From Apodospora peruviana (lineage: Eukaryota > Ascomycota > Sordariomycetes > Sordariales > Lasiosphaeriaceae): a DNA stretch of 64,000 bases. This document shows, piece after piece, positions 53,397 through 64,000 of this stretch. The notes below the pieces were generated by a model. It did no database searches, was not told the origin of the DNA, and worked only from the letters and a program-made list of their open reading frames with translations. A program made the position numbers and the translations under genes. Every line of letters starts with the position of its first letter. Position 1 is the first letter of the stretch. The stretch covers positions 2,914,001-2,978,000 of the forward strand of contig JAUEDM010000005.1 of NCBI GenBank assembly GCA_033439685.1. Direction: 5' to 3'.

Positions 53397-55448
53397 TACA
53401 TTCATGAGTCTCGACAAGTGTTCGTGTTCGAACAATGCTGCACTTCCAATACAATGGCAAAGAGGTGCGTCGATTTTGTGGCTAACCAATACTCAACAAC
53501 AATAGGAGGATCAGGGTATGGGTTCTGTACTTTGGCGAATTTAGACAGATCGTGCCGGCTCCATCTTTCCAACCAGTCCATGTCATTGTCTCGGATTGAT
53601 CACGCTCCCACCCGTTCCATCGGTCAAGACTCTCGTGGATTCTTCCGGTTATGGCCCCCCCCAAAACAAAGCTGGGCTCAATGTGACTGCAAGCGTAGGT
53701 GAGCTTAGAGTATCATATCGAGGGGCAGGCCAAGGATAGACTCACAGAGCAACCACAGCAACTACAGCTCGTACAGTCTCCATGTGTCTTGCAGACACAA
53801 TCGCTACAACTGCATGCATCTTCTGCACCCATTTTGAGAAGTTGTAATTATGTGATCGAGGATATCAACGTGCTGGTTGAGAAACTGGGAGTGTTCTTGA
53901 GAACAGTGAAGTGGTAGTGTGGGTTGAAGTGGAATACTGGCCTCGGCGCCGATGCAGTTGCTTCCTCATCTTCTTATACTGCTCCACCTGTACCGTCATC
54001 CCATCACGGCATACGGCCAAGAACACGAGAGCGCTTCGAAGTACATTGCACAATGAGTCTTGTGCGAAGCCGTCAGCGGCCCAAAGAAAGGAGAGCAATC
54101 GGGCCGCACACGTCTGCCCAAGGCTATCCGCAGTCATCGGCTTGACCACCATCCCGCCCATGACGTCGTTGTGTTGCTCATAGTCAGAGAACTCTGCTCT
54201 GGAATATATTGCGAGCCACGCTACTCCGACTCCATAAAGTGGCAGAGACTTGAGGAAAGCTTGTCTTGGCTTTCGCCCTGTTCAACCATCTCCAACTCTC
54301 CCGCAAGCTACCGTCGTGCTCCTTCTGAATGAAGCGTATTGCATCTGCAACGAACTACACAGGGAACCACCCGCAGTAAAGGGGGTTTCCACTGAACGAC
54401 AGATAACGAATAAGCCTGAGACTTCTAATTTCCCCAGCCAATCTCTCCTCGCCCCGATATCGTTGGCGTGGTAGTCTGGTAGCGTCGTGACACAACAGTA
54501 CCGCCTCTTACGACGGTTGGATGTCAACTCCGAACTCGCGGCCCGCGCACTACACAAAGACGAAAAGGAACGACGCATCTGCTCTGCCATGTTATCAAGA
54601 AAGTTGACGGGTGATGCCAAGGACAACGTCCCCGGGACTATGATTCGCAAAGCGTGTTTGCCAGATCAAAATGTGGACTGATTCTGTGACCACAGAGAAG
54701 ACTTGTCACATTCTCTAAAGGTCCATAACCACGGGCCGAGCCTGTCAATGATGCTGTCATGTTGCTGTCATGCCGAGTGTCCACATACGGCTTGCGTCAT
54801 CACAGGCAGACATCGTCGGGTTCGGAAACATGGACTGTTTGCTGATTTCTGTAAGTGCAACCCCTTTGCGCGGAAAACAACATGATCAAATGGATAATTG
54901 ATATCTGTATGACCCAGGTATCCAGGAGTGATCTCTGCCTCTATCCGACTTGAGAATTCACGGCTCACTTCCTCTGATTGCGAAGGCCAGTGTCGTCAGC
55001 AAGCTTACCTTCTGCAACAAGGCCTCCGAGCTTATATATTACTTACTGTTCATGAAATACAATAAGTCTTTGGGAGGCACAGCATGCTCTTTGGCTATTG
55101 CCGCACTGGTCATTCATTGTGGGGGACCTTGCGTTTGGGCCATCACCATCCAGCATGTCGACAACCTCAGACGGGTGTGAAACCAAGGAGTCTTGGCATC
55201 GGTGCCACCCGAACCTTCATGGCCATCTTCCTTCTTCACAAAGTGGCTTCTTGTTTCTCGATTCTTAACAACGCTCCATCATTGAGTTAGGAAATGAAAA
55301 CTACAAAATTTGTAGATGATATTACTGTCGGAGCGACTCCATTGGCGCCATATATCTTACAACCGCCAAACCTCCGCTCTGAACTGGGAGGATCCTATCT
55401 CAGCCAGCCATTGCTGAACTGGAAATGCGGCGACAACATCATAACCGA
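53397..55448. other. Intergenic region, nothing convincing
   Basis: Two kilobases with overlapping short frames on both strands but no protein-like sequence. A weak TATA (TATATC) near 55351 may serve the next gene. Confidence 0.45.
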
Positions 55449-56023
55449 ATGGCAATCCCATCACTCGCCTTCTTCTTCTTCCTCATCCACCTCCTCACCC
55501 CACTATTAGCAACTGCCGTTCCCCAATTCCCTCCCGGCGCCGAAATCCAAGAAGACACAGGCCAAGTCTCCATCAACGGCGACCCGACAGGAGGCGGCGA
55601 CACGGGCACAACAACGCCGAACCTGCCCATAAAGGCAACAATCTTCTCCAGTTCCCCGGGCCCCAAGTCCTGTCGCGGCCATGTGATGCTCGTGCTCGAC
55701 ATCCCACCGCCTCCGCAAGATAGGGTCACCACGACAGCAGCGCAGTGCTACAACATGCCCGCGCCGGCGTCGTGCGGCAATTTTGTCGCGAACAAGGAGG
55801 ACGGCTGCGAGGTGCGGCTGTTTGCGGAGGAGAACTGCCGGCTGTTTATGAACACGGCCGTGTTCATCCCCGAGGAAAGGGCAGTCGGGGGCTTGTGGAG
55901 GAGCTTGTCGGTGCGGTGCGGGATCCCGCCGCCGGACCCGGCCACGCTCGGCGCGCCGCCATTGCAGGATATTATGAGGCAAAAGGGGATGGGATTGGGG
56001 AGGAGGAGGTCTGATAGGAGGTA
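55449..56023 (+). CDS. Small secreted protein with six cysteines
   Basis: I prefer ATG 55449 over the in-frame ATG 55425, because a clean signal peptide (basic-free start, a run of Phe and Leu, ending 'LLATAVP') begins there; the upstream ATG would add eight polar residues. The product is 191 residues. The mature protein has six cysteines ('KSCRGH', 'QCYN', 'SCGNF', 'GCEVR', 'NCRLF', 'RCGIP'), enough for three disulfides. An acidic, Gly/Thr-rich segment follows the signal, and the C-terminus is basic (GRRRSDRR). I do not recognise a family. Length, Cys number and secretion are as in many effector candidates, but such proteins are also common in saprotrophs. Confidence 0.65.
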
Positions 56024-57031
56024 AATCTGGGTATAGCGTGGTGCAGGAATTGGTTGCTTACCTATCTGTGGCTTTGGATCCTGGAATACAGCGTGGTTTT
56101 GAACCTGCAGTCCAGTGTCAACAGAGTGTGGTGTTGCTGTTAGGGGCTCTGTCTCTTCTCCACGGACATGGTTAGGACTGTAATATCAGAAACAGGACGA
56201 TCCTAACATGCGCGACGGCTTGATTGTCAATGAGACCTCGTGATTGATCATGTCGCTGGGCGGATGCTCCCTGATGCGTGCCTTCAACATAACCGCCAGT
56301 ATTACAAGCCCTTTCCGGCTCATCACGAACATGGACCACACAGGCTTTTCATCGTAAAAATTTGAGTGAAAACATCTCGCTATCCCATATTCAGGTCAAT
56401 GGTGACTGCAGAAGCCTTGGCTGGGAACCTCGCAACCCCGTTATATTGGGTCGTGTTTGCAAACTACGGTCCTAGAGACTCAATAACCTGAAATTGTTTG
56501 AGGAAACTCAGGCATGACGGGTTACTATGGGAGACATAAATGAAGCGGAAAGCAAATTACTTAATTGTAAAAAATATATCTGCAATCATGTTCATATGGT
56601 TTAAATCCCTCAAGCAAGAGCGTAGAGAAGCTGTGTAATATGTATAAGTAAAGTTTCCAAGGGGTATTAACATCTTGAATACAGTCAGTAAATGCCAGTG
56701 ATCTTTAGAACTCTGTCTTCAACACGAGAAATGGATCTGCAGGTTCGTTTATTTAGACGTTCTGTCCCTATGAGCCCGGCTGAAGACAACACCCTCACAT
56801 CGGGTTTTGAGGAATTAGCCAAGGCAGACAAAAACGGATCGAGCAACTGAGGAAACATGGCTTACGCAGTGATCCACAAGTACAATACTTTCGAAGACAA
56901 GGCTGTACGGTACACGAGCTCGGAAGTTAGGGAGAATAACCATCCACATATACCATGAGATTGCGGTTAAACAAACCAACAATCGACATTTTCCACTGTC
57001 ACTATTATCAGGCTATCAAGAAACTACCTAC
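56024..57031. other. Convergent 3' region, nothing coding
   Basis: AT-rich in the middle (56520-56660), with a CTACCTACCTAAG motif at 57024-57036 next to the stop codon of the GH3 gene. No gene is seen. Confidence 0.4.
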
Positions 57032-59492
57032 CTAAGTAATAACCAAACTCCCATCCAACCTCAAATCCCGACTACTCGCCCCTATCCATAGCATGTACTC
57101 CCCCCTCCGCAGCCTCCACTGCTGCGCAACGACATCCCAAACACTCAAGTCCCTCCTCGTCAGCCTAAAAATAACCTGATCATCCTCCTGGCCCGGCGCA
57201 AGCGGTCCCACGCGCTCGATGCCCCTCAACTGCCGCACCGGCGTATCCCTTTCTTCTCCTCTGGCAGGTGGTGGGATACCCACATACAGCTGCACCACCT
57301 CGGTCCCATGCACTTTCCCCGTGTTGGCCACCGTGCAGGTAACAACAGCAACAGTCTCCCACAGATCCGGATGTCCACCCTGAACAACAGCCACCTTTCC
57401 GTCTGGAAATTCTCCCAGCTTTTCGTCATTCACCAGAGAAGCTTTAAACGTGGAATACGCGAACGTGGTGTACGACAGACCAAAACCAAACTCAAACCGC
57501 GGCTCGATGGTTTTGTTCCTGTCAAATGCGCGGTAGTCGATGTAGAGGCCCTCCGAGAAGTCCTGGTCGGGGAACTGGTCAAACGAGACGGTCGAGTTGA
57601 GCACTGATTCACCGTAGTCGCTTTCCTTCTTGGCGACGGTGTAGGGCAGCCGACCGCTGGGGTTGACAACCCCGTAAAGAACCGACACGAGGCTGTGGCC
57701 GCTTTCTTGCCCCGGCAGGCCGGCGAACAGGACGGCCGTGACGTTGGGGTGGGAGATCCATGCGTCGACGACGCGGATTCCTTGTGAAGGTGTTAGCGTG
57801 TCGATGAAACAAAAGGGAATTGTCATAACGTTACCAGTAGAATGCACCACAACGATGGTATTCGCACACATGCCCGCCACGTTGAGCACCAGCTGATCGC
57901 TGAACTCGTCGGTAAGACTGACCCTGTCGAAACTCTCGGACGCATACGCATTGATAAACACCAGACACGCGTCCGCGTTGACGTACGGCGTGGCAGCCGG
58001 GTTGGCGGACCAAAAGTCCCACCGCAAAATTCCCTTATCTTTCGTAACCCGCTCCTGCAGTGCCTGGAACGGTGAGACCACGTACGGCGGGGAGCTGCCC
58101 CCCGAGCCGCCGCCCGTGATCAGCGTCCCGTTGAGCGTGTTCCACCTAAAGTTGACCTCGTAGCCGCCGCCATACCGTGCAGGGTTCTGCCACGGGCTCG
58201 CGCTGAGCGTGGCACCGTAGCCGTACACGCACAGGAACCTGGGTTTCTTGAACGGTAAGGTGTTGTTTACATTCTTGACGAGGACGGTTCCGGCCGCGCC
58301 GATCTTCTCGATCAGCGTGGCGTGGTCGTCTCGGACATCAACGACGGGGTGTCTCTGCGTGTTCGAGTACACGGCTCGCGGAGGGAAGCCTTTGTCTTGG
58401 TGGAGGTAGTACCAAGCTGCGAGAATGCGCGTGGCCATGTCGCTGATGCGGTCGTCGCTGACGGACCCGTTGCGGACCGCCTGCGTAAGGTTAGCACCCC
58501 AGTAACCGGCGTTGGGCATGACGAGGTCCATGCCGGCGTTGGCGGATGCGACTCCGGACATCTGGCCGTCCCAGTCGCTGACGACGAAGCCTTCGAAGCC
58601 CAGTTCCGTTTTGAGAATGCCGTTAAGGAGCTTGGAGTTTTGGCATGCGTACGAGTGATTGGCGCGCTGGTAGCTGCACATGACGGAGCCGGCGCCCTCG
58701 CGCAGGGCATCCATGAAGGGGAAGACGTAGAGCTCGTGCAATGCGCGGTCGTCAACGTTAGCGCTGATGGCATGGCCTACGGAGGACCATCTGCGGCGGA
58801 ACTCTTGCTCGTTCAGAAGCCAGTGCTTGGGCGTGGCGATGACGCCGGCGTCCTGGATGCCGCGGGTGACGGCGCCCATGCCGACGCCGGCCAGGTAGGG
58901 ATCGTTACTAAGCCCTTCCCAGTTGCGGCCGCCTCTGACAACACGGCCGAGGGGACCTGCTACCGGACCCAGGGCGATGTTGATCCCTTTGCCGTGGTAC
59001 TCATCACCCAGAGCGCGGCCATAGCGATACATGAGATCCTTGTCGAAGGTTGCGGCGAGGTGGATGCCGGCGGGAAAGGCCGACACAAACTCCTGTCCTC
59101 GGACGCTGTCAGGGGCGTCGGAGAAGCACAGGGCTGGAATGCCGAGCCGAGGGACCTCACCGGTGTTTCCTGCACAAGCACCGGCCCAACCGCGGGTGAC
59201 GTTTGCCATTTCTTCGACCGTCATTTGTGATACCAGAGCGTGGGCATGGCTGTAGGCGATGGCCCAGCGGGCACTAGTGGAACCGTTGCCGATTGCTTCA
59301 AATTGTTTTGGTCATCCTCGTGTAAGTCGCTGGACTCGTGAGGGAATCCGAAAGGGAAAACTCACGAGATGGATAAACTGGCGGGCTGCGGCCATAGTAG
59401 GGCACCTCGGAGAGGCTGCCACTACCACTTTGACCGACGATAACGCCGACCGACGATGCAGCGTAGAGGAACGATAAAGCGGCGCCCTTCAT
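57032..59492 (-). CDS. Secreted GH3 beta-glucosidase
   Basis: There are two exons on the - strand: 59366-59492 and 57032-59295. The intron 59296-59365 starts with GTGAGT. The joined frame gives 796 residues. Residues 1-20 are a signal peptide (MKGAALSFLYAASSVG...). The N-terminal barrel has 'LTVEEM'-like 'MTVEEMANVTRGW', 'CFSDAPDSVRG', 'NIALGPVAGPLGRVVRGGRNWEG' (split), 'ATPKHWLLNEQE' and the nucleophile motif 'GFVVSDWDG' (Asp near residue 282). The second domain contains 'NAYASESFDRVSL', where the Glu near 497 is the candidate acid/base. A fibronectin-III-like domain ends the protein ('RQLRGIERVGPLAPGQ', 'GEYMLWIGASSRDL'). It releases glucose from the non-reducing end of beta-glucans and cellobiose outside the cell. 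Length and domain order are those of fungal GH3 enzymes. Confidence 0.92.
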
Positions 59493-62400
59493 GGTGAAAA
59501 ATAGCTGGTTCCCCATGGAGCTGAGACTCGAAAGCCCAAAGCCAAAGTTGGGCACTAGGTCATAAAGACTGCCGATGAAATATTCCATTTTGCCTTTGCT
59601 GTGATGTGCATGTCGTACAACGACGACAGCCTGGGATTTAAACTTCAACCGGTTGATGATAGATTGGAGCTTCCAGGCTCAAGAGTTAGAGGCGGGTATT
59701 GTTATTGTTCTGATTGTCGTCAGCTCATCGATTCAGATAAATGACTGACGGTATCAACTTGATTTTGAAGTGTCTTTGTTGAGAGGTCGAACAAAGCAGT
59801 TTGGTTCTGGGTTTAATTGTTTGTTGGCAACCTCAGATGACGCATGGCTGGGAGCTGGTCACCGCCCGACTGTCACCAACAGTCCCAGCTTTTGGCGGTC
59901 AGCTGCAGGTCGCACAGGGGTAAGTACCTACCTCCCAGGCTCCCAGTGCCGAACGGCCGGGTTGGGGGAGGGGCCGGGCCGTCTTATGGCTCGGGCTTCC
60001 GGGCTCGGGCTTCAGTGCTGATGGGAGCTACCCGGCCGTTCCGGTTCCCTCGGTGCGGGGTCATCTCCAACTGTCGTTCATCTCAAGTTCTCACTTGAGC
60101 CGCGACTCGGCAAATACAGGATCGGGAAGCTTAGAGCTTGGAAAGATCTGACATCAGATGAACCATCCTTCCTTTCTACATGCTGACTCGTCCTGGTCAA
60201 TCCGCCATTGGACGACTTGAACACAGTTGATTCTGGCTTTCGGGGAACCCCTGCACTGGTTAGCTCTTCACAAACAAGGTAATCCGTAAAGTCGGCATCC
60301 TTCAGTGAAAAAGAAACGAAAGGGAAAAGGAGACTCGTCCTTCCAACAACTCGTTGGCAAAAATCGACCATTAACCATCACACTGTCATCAGCCGCGCAC
60401 AATCAGATGCAGCTGGTACTCCTCATTGGAAGGCCGTCAGACAGCCCCCAATTTGGTTTGTGATCTCCAATGGCTGACCCAAAACCAACATTTGTCAAAA
60501 GTACGCTGCGAAGCTGGATGAGTGGGCGGCAATCCCTGCATGTGCTTCGGAAAATAAGCGGACAGGGGTAGATCTGAGAGCCAAGCCCCAGCCGTCTGCC
60601 GTCGAAAGAAAAGCCACGCGAGTCAACCTGGGGAAGTTGTAATTGACACCCACACTCGCATCTCGAGACCCTTTTGGGGTTGCGATCCGGATGCCTCAGT
60701 CAAGACCTCTCGTTGGTCGGCTGTCTCCTGAAGGAGGGAGAAACCACAGTGCACTCAAGAAGCAGTTGATGTCAAGATAGACGCGTCTAGCAAAAAGCGA
60801 GGCTTGCGCTTCGATTTTAGTGCTGACAGCGTCGCTGACAGCGTCATCCTCACCCATGCGGTATGTTGCCGAGCCTTTCAATCGCATCCTTCCCGTCGCC
60901 AACAAACATAAAAAAGGTTTTGTTGGATGCGAGCTTACCTCTTTCCCGCAGGTAGCACCTCTGGAGCGTTTGTGCCATGAACGCCGACGACGACGCGGTT
61001 CGCATCCCGCAAATGCGACTCTGCAGGCGCCTTTCGGGAGATTACTACACCGGCGACGCGTCGAGTCGCGTCGGTTTTGTTTTGATGATATGGCATCATG
61101 ATGTTTCCTGCGTGCCGGTGGCACTCACTGCAGTCGCATCGCATCGCATCCATTCTCAATCAACTGCTGGACGAAAGCAGCAATCCGACCGATGGATGCA
61201 CTAAATCCCAGCCACGACACTTTATGGTAGTGACTTCGGGCTCTCGACTGCCCGAGCACAGCAGAGCCGCTACACGGATAAGAAAGATTGGCATCTCTCC
61301 GTCCGCTGGCTTGCCGCTTGTGAAGCGTCTCACACAACAGTGGGACACGTGATAAACTGCACGCACGGCAATGTCGTGACTGCATGATATGAATATGAGC
61401 TCACTTGAGCTACCGGTGAACTGGAATGTATTTTGGGAGAGTTGAGCCATTTTTCCCGGTTGAGGCCGAGGATTTGCGCGGGACCGAACCACGATGTTCA
61501 TCATCCGAGGTCCAGTTTCCTGGACACAGGACACGGCGACCGCTTCAAGTTGATTGTTGCACCAGGGACAAGGCGGCCGGCCGGGACGTTGTGTTAATAA
61601 AAACCCTAGGACGACCAGGGTGGTTCCAAGGACACGGAAATGACCACAGCAAGCCGGGGTAATGAGGTCCCATCGAGCATGGTTTCAGCCCTGGGTCCAG
61701 GCCTCTCCTCCTAATTTTGGACTGCTTCAATAACAATTTTAATGAGGAGTGTTGTGTGAGCCTTGAAGTCGCGTTAGAAATTCTCGATGTGAGAACGCCG
61801 GCGAGAGGTTTTATTTTTTTGCGAAGTACTACCGCGCACTACAGACGCAGTTAAACCTTATTGATTGGTTAGCTCCTTCTTTTTGCATCCATCGGTTGGC
61901 GATCGGCAATCTGGCTTTGCTGACGTAGGCCGGGCTGGAATTGCATCGCTCCTGAGCCGAGCCGGTCCACTTCAACGGCAGTCGAGACTTGTCGCCCCGT
62001 GTTGAAAAAGTCATCCCTTGACAACGCTGATCTCTCTTTTCTCTCATGCCATGACGTGCAACGGTTCATCCTTGTGAGACAATGAGGTTCTCCGCTTTCA
62101 TTGACTCTCGAATCGATCCCTTGCATTTATTCTGATCTCGACTGGCCTGGTCCGTCTGCTCGGTACGGAGTAGACAAGTGTTGAGGCGAGCTAAGTCGGC
62201 CTGACCAGCTGATCCTCTCTTAAATCGGTCGTTGTTGCCCGGTTGCTACTGGCGATGCCTCCACAAATGGAAAATAGCTTTCCAGGGGCAGGAGGCTTCT
62301 TTCTCGTGGAGTCGTGGGAGTGGAGGGTTGGCACATGCTTCTCCAGTCTCAAGTAGGTTTAGCGTCAGGAACAGCCTTCTATTGGCTCGCGGAAGCCCTG

Positions 62401-64000
62401 GCCGATCCGTGTGGGTGGGACGGCTGTTGGCGGCTAGGTACCAGGAAAAGTCACGGACAAGGGGTGTGATTAAGACGACGTTCTGGCAAGCGACCGCACC
62501 AAGCGCAAAAGGGGTTTGGTGGTATTCGCGACGGGTGGTGCGCTACGTAATAGTTACCCCTGAAAGCCATGCTGATTTCTTCTTCCGCCTATTCTTTGGC
62601 TCTCGTGACCTGTCTGCTGTGACTCGTGAACCTTGTGGCATGTATGGTTTCCACCTGTGAGAATGGAAGAAGCCAAAAGGAGTATTGTTGGCGATGAAGG
62701 TTGAAGAGCAATGCACTGCAGAGAAAGCACCCGGATAAAGGTTGAAACGAATCGCCACAGATCGCAACTTTTTATTCCGCGACGAGACTCTGGTCCAATC
62801 GGAGCACGATATACCGAGAGCACTCGACGGTTGGCTGGCGTTTTTCTCCCTCGACAGCCAGCCGTGCCAGCCTAGAAACCCGAGGTGACCAAGACGTGAG
62901 GCTCTTAGGGATTGTCCGAATGGATTAGTGGTTAAGTGGATGGTCCATTTGCTCCGGGAATCGGCCATTTGCGGACAGGCGTCCAGCGTTTGCAAGCCCA
63001 TTCGTCGGATCTTTGTTTGCACCATGCCCCTTGAACAATGCGCCCAAAGCCCGTTTGACCCTGGCTCTCAGGGGCGTTCAAGCACGGCATCTCAGGCGCC
63101 GAATCTAAAATCTCTCGCTTGCAGCTGAGATCTTGGTTGCAAGCACGTCGAATTATCCAGCGCGAGTGCATCGTCTCGGTCAGCAGCAAAATACTCTTGA
63201 CGGTATTGTCAAACGATGGACTCGAGGAAACCCCGCTTGATGCACTATAGGGGTGGGTGCGGATGGCCATGTTGCACAAGAGCCACCGTCGGTGATTATA
63301 AGTGCCACGACGGTGCAAGTCGCCCGATGGACGATCCTATGGCGTTACTCCGTAGACAGCTCTTAATACCATCGAGATAAAGAGCAAGGCAATTTCCAGG
63401 TCGGCTAGTCGTTAGCAAGAAGTGAAGTCCAAGCTCAGCTTGCCACGGATAGGTTTGGTCATGTTCAAGGGCGGAGTTGGGATAATAGTCGGTGATAACC
63501 CAACATGATATCCACACTACGCCGATAACTGCCCAGCGAGAAAGCAAGACATCGCCCCGGTGACTGGTGACTGCGACAACCCGAAGAGATACAGTCTGAT
63601 GAGCTTGGACGTTGTCCAACCATCTAGGTAACAGTTGCGGATGATAACTATACGATCCGGTAAGGCGAAACTAGAGGCAATAAGGATGCGTGCCCAACTC
63701 GTGTTGCGTTCGTGGAATGATGGTTGGATGAAGATAGATACGTTAAGCTGGTCATGGTGCGCTACCATGCGCTAATGCCGTGATCGAGGGGTGGTGACAG
63801 CTTCCAACTTCATCAGGATGCGGCATTTGAAGATGTGATTTGCCCCGGGACTGTACTTCAGAGCACGGAACGACAAAAGAAAAAGTGCTTGCTTGCTTTG
63901 CTGCTTGTGATGTGAAGGATGGACAGAAAGAAGAAAAAAAAAAAAAAAGGGGGGGGGGGAGGGGGGGTCGAAGGGAGAGAAAAAGAAAACACTTGGGGAG
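59493..64000. other. Gene-poor end of the window
   Basis: No supported gene in 4.5 kb. The first 500 bp form the promoter side of the beta-glucosidase gene. A perfect 12-bp tandem duplication (60822-60845) and a terminal low-complexity tract (63934-63967) are the only repeats seen. Frames of up to 160 codons occur near 60700-63000 but have no recognisable protein character. Confidence 0.5.
63934..63967. repeat. Low-complexity tract, 15 A followed by 11 G, A and 7 G
   Basis: A purine-only stretch at the right end of the window. Homopolymers of this kind often mark assembly breaks, and the exact lengths may be unreliable. Confidence 0.8.

Noticed and set aside
58322..59230. A + strand frame of 302 codons
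   Set aside because: It lies antisense to the GH3 beta-glucosidase and shows only composition-driven Ala/Val/Gly-rich sequence.
60696..63025. Several frames of 140-160 codons
   Set aside because: They overlap on both strands, are rich in Arg and Ser, and lack recognisable motifs, promoter or splice signals.
1..64000. Secondary-metabolite cluster, CRISPR array, rRNA, intact transposon
   Set aside because: No polyketide, peptide or terpene synthase, no regular spacer array, no rRNA-like sequence and no transposase or reverse transcriptase was seen.

Overview
The window is nuclear DNA of a filamentous ascomycete, most likely a Sordariomycete. Genes are compact and spread over both strands. Introns are 58-138 bp with GTRAGT-type donors, CTRAC-type branch sites and YAG acceptors; one candidate of 360 bp is longer. 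The gene content is also typical of Pezizomycotina: a HET-domain protein, an NLR-like NACHT/ankyrin gene, a DUF3632 protein, a G1 peptidase and MFS sugar and drug transporters. All exon models below come from reading splice signals and frames by eye. No similarity search was run, so family names rest on recognised motifs.

Left part (1-7.4 kb): the C-terminal part of a HET-domain gene runs off the left edge. It is followed by a broken hydrolase-NACHT-ankyrin gene whose exons can still be traced through four introns and six lesions. Such genes act in non-self recognition in fungi. A promoter-like, CT-rich stretch follows, with a possible decayed gene.

7.4-18.3 kb: a DUF3632 protein, a secreted RNase T1-type ribonuclease with the full catalytic set, an MFS sugar/acid transporter, an orphan gene ending in 14-bp tandem repeats, a possible Cys-rich mini-gene, a frameshifted coiled-coil/C2HC-finger gene of retroelement-like character, and an intact Ldh2-family oxidoreductase.

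18.3-31.5 kb: a gene-poor tract holding only the C-terminal part of a CorA-like membrane protein, then a five-exon secreted G1 (glutamic) peptidase and a three-exon TMEM135-like membrane protein.

31.5-43.7 kb: a BTB/POZ protein, a long empty stretch, an eight-cysteine secreted protein, a His-rich Cys-motif protein and a two-exon DHA1-type drug transporter.

43.7-64 kb: an F-box protein with a Cys-rich C-terminus and a divergent UFD1-like protein (two ubiquitin-pathway genes head to head), a six-cysteine secreted protein and a two-exon secreted GH3 beta-glucosidase. The last 4.5 kb show no gene. Secretory and transport genes (RNase, G1 peptidase, GH3, two small Cys-rich proteins, two transporters) suit a saprotrophic or plant-associated life. 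I found no operon-like or CRISPR-like system. The most unusual loci are the decayed NLR gene beside the HET gene, the frameshifted C2HC-finger gene, and a predicted 7-nt microexon in the F-box gene.
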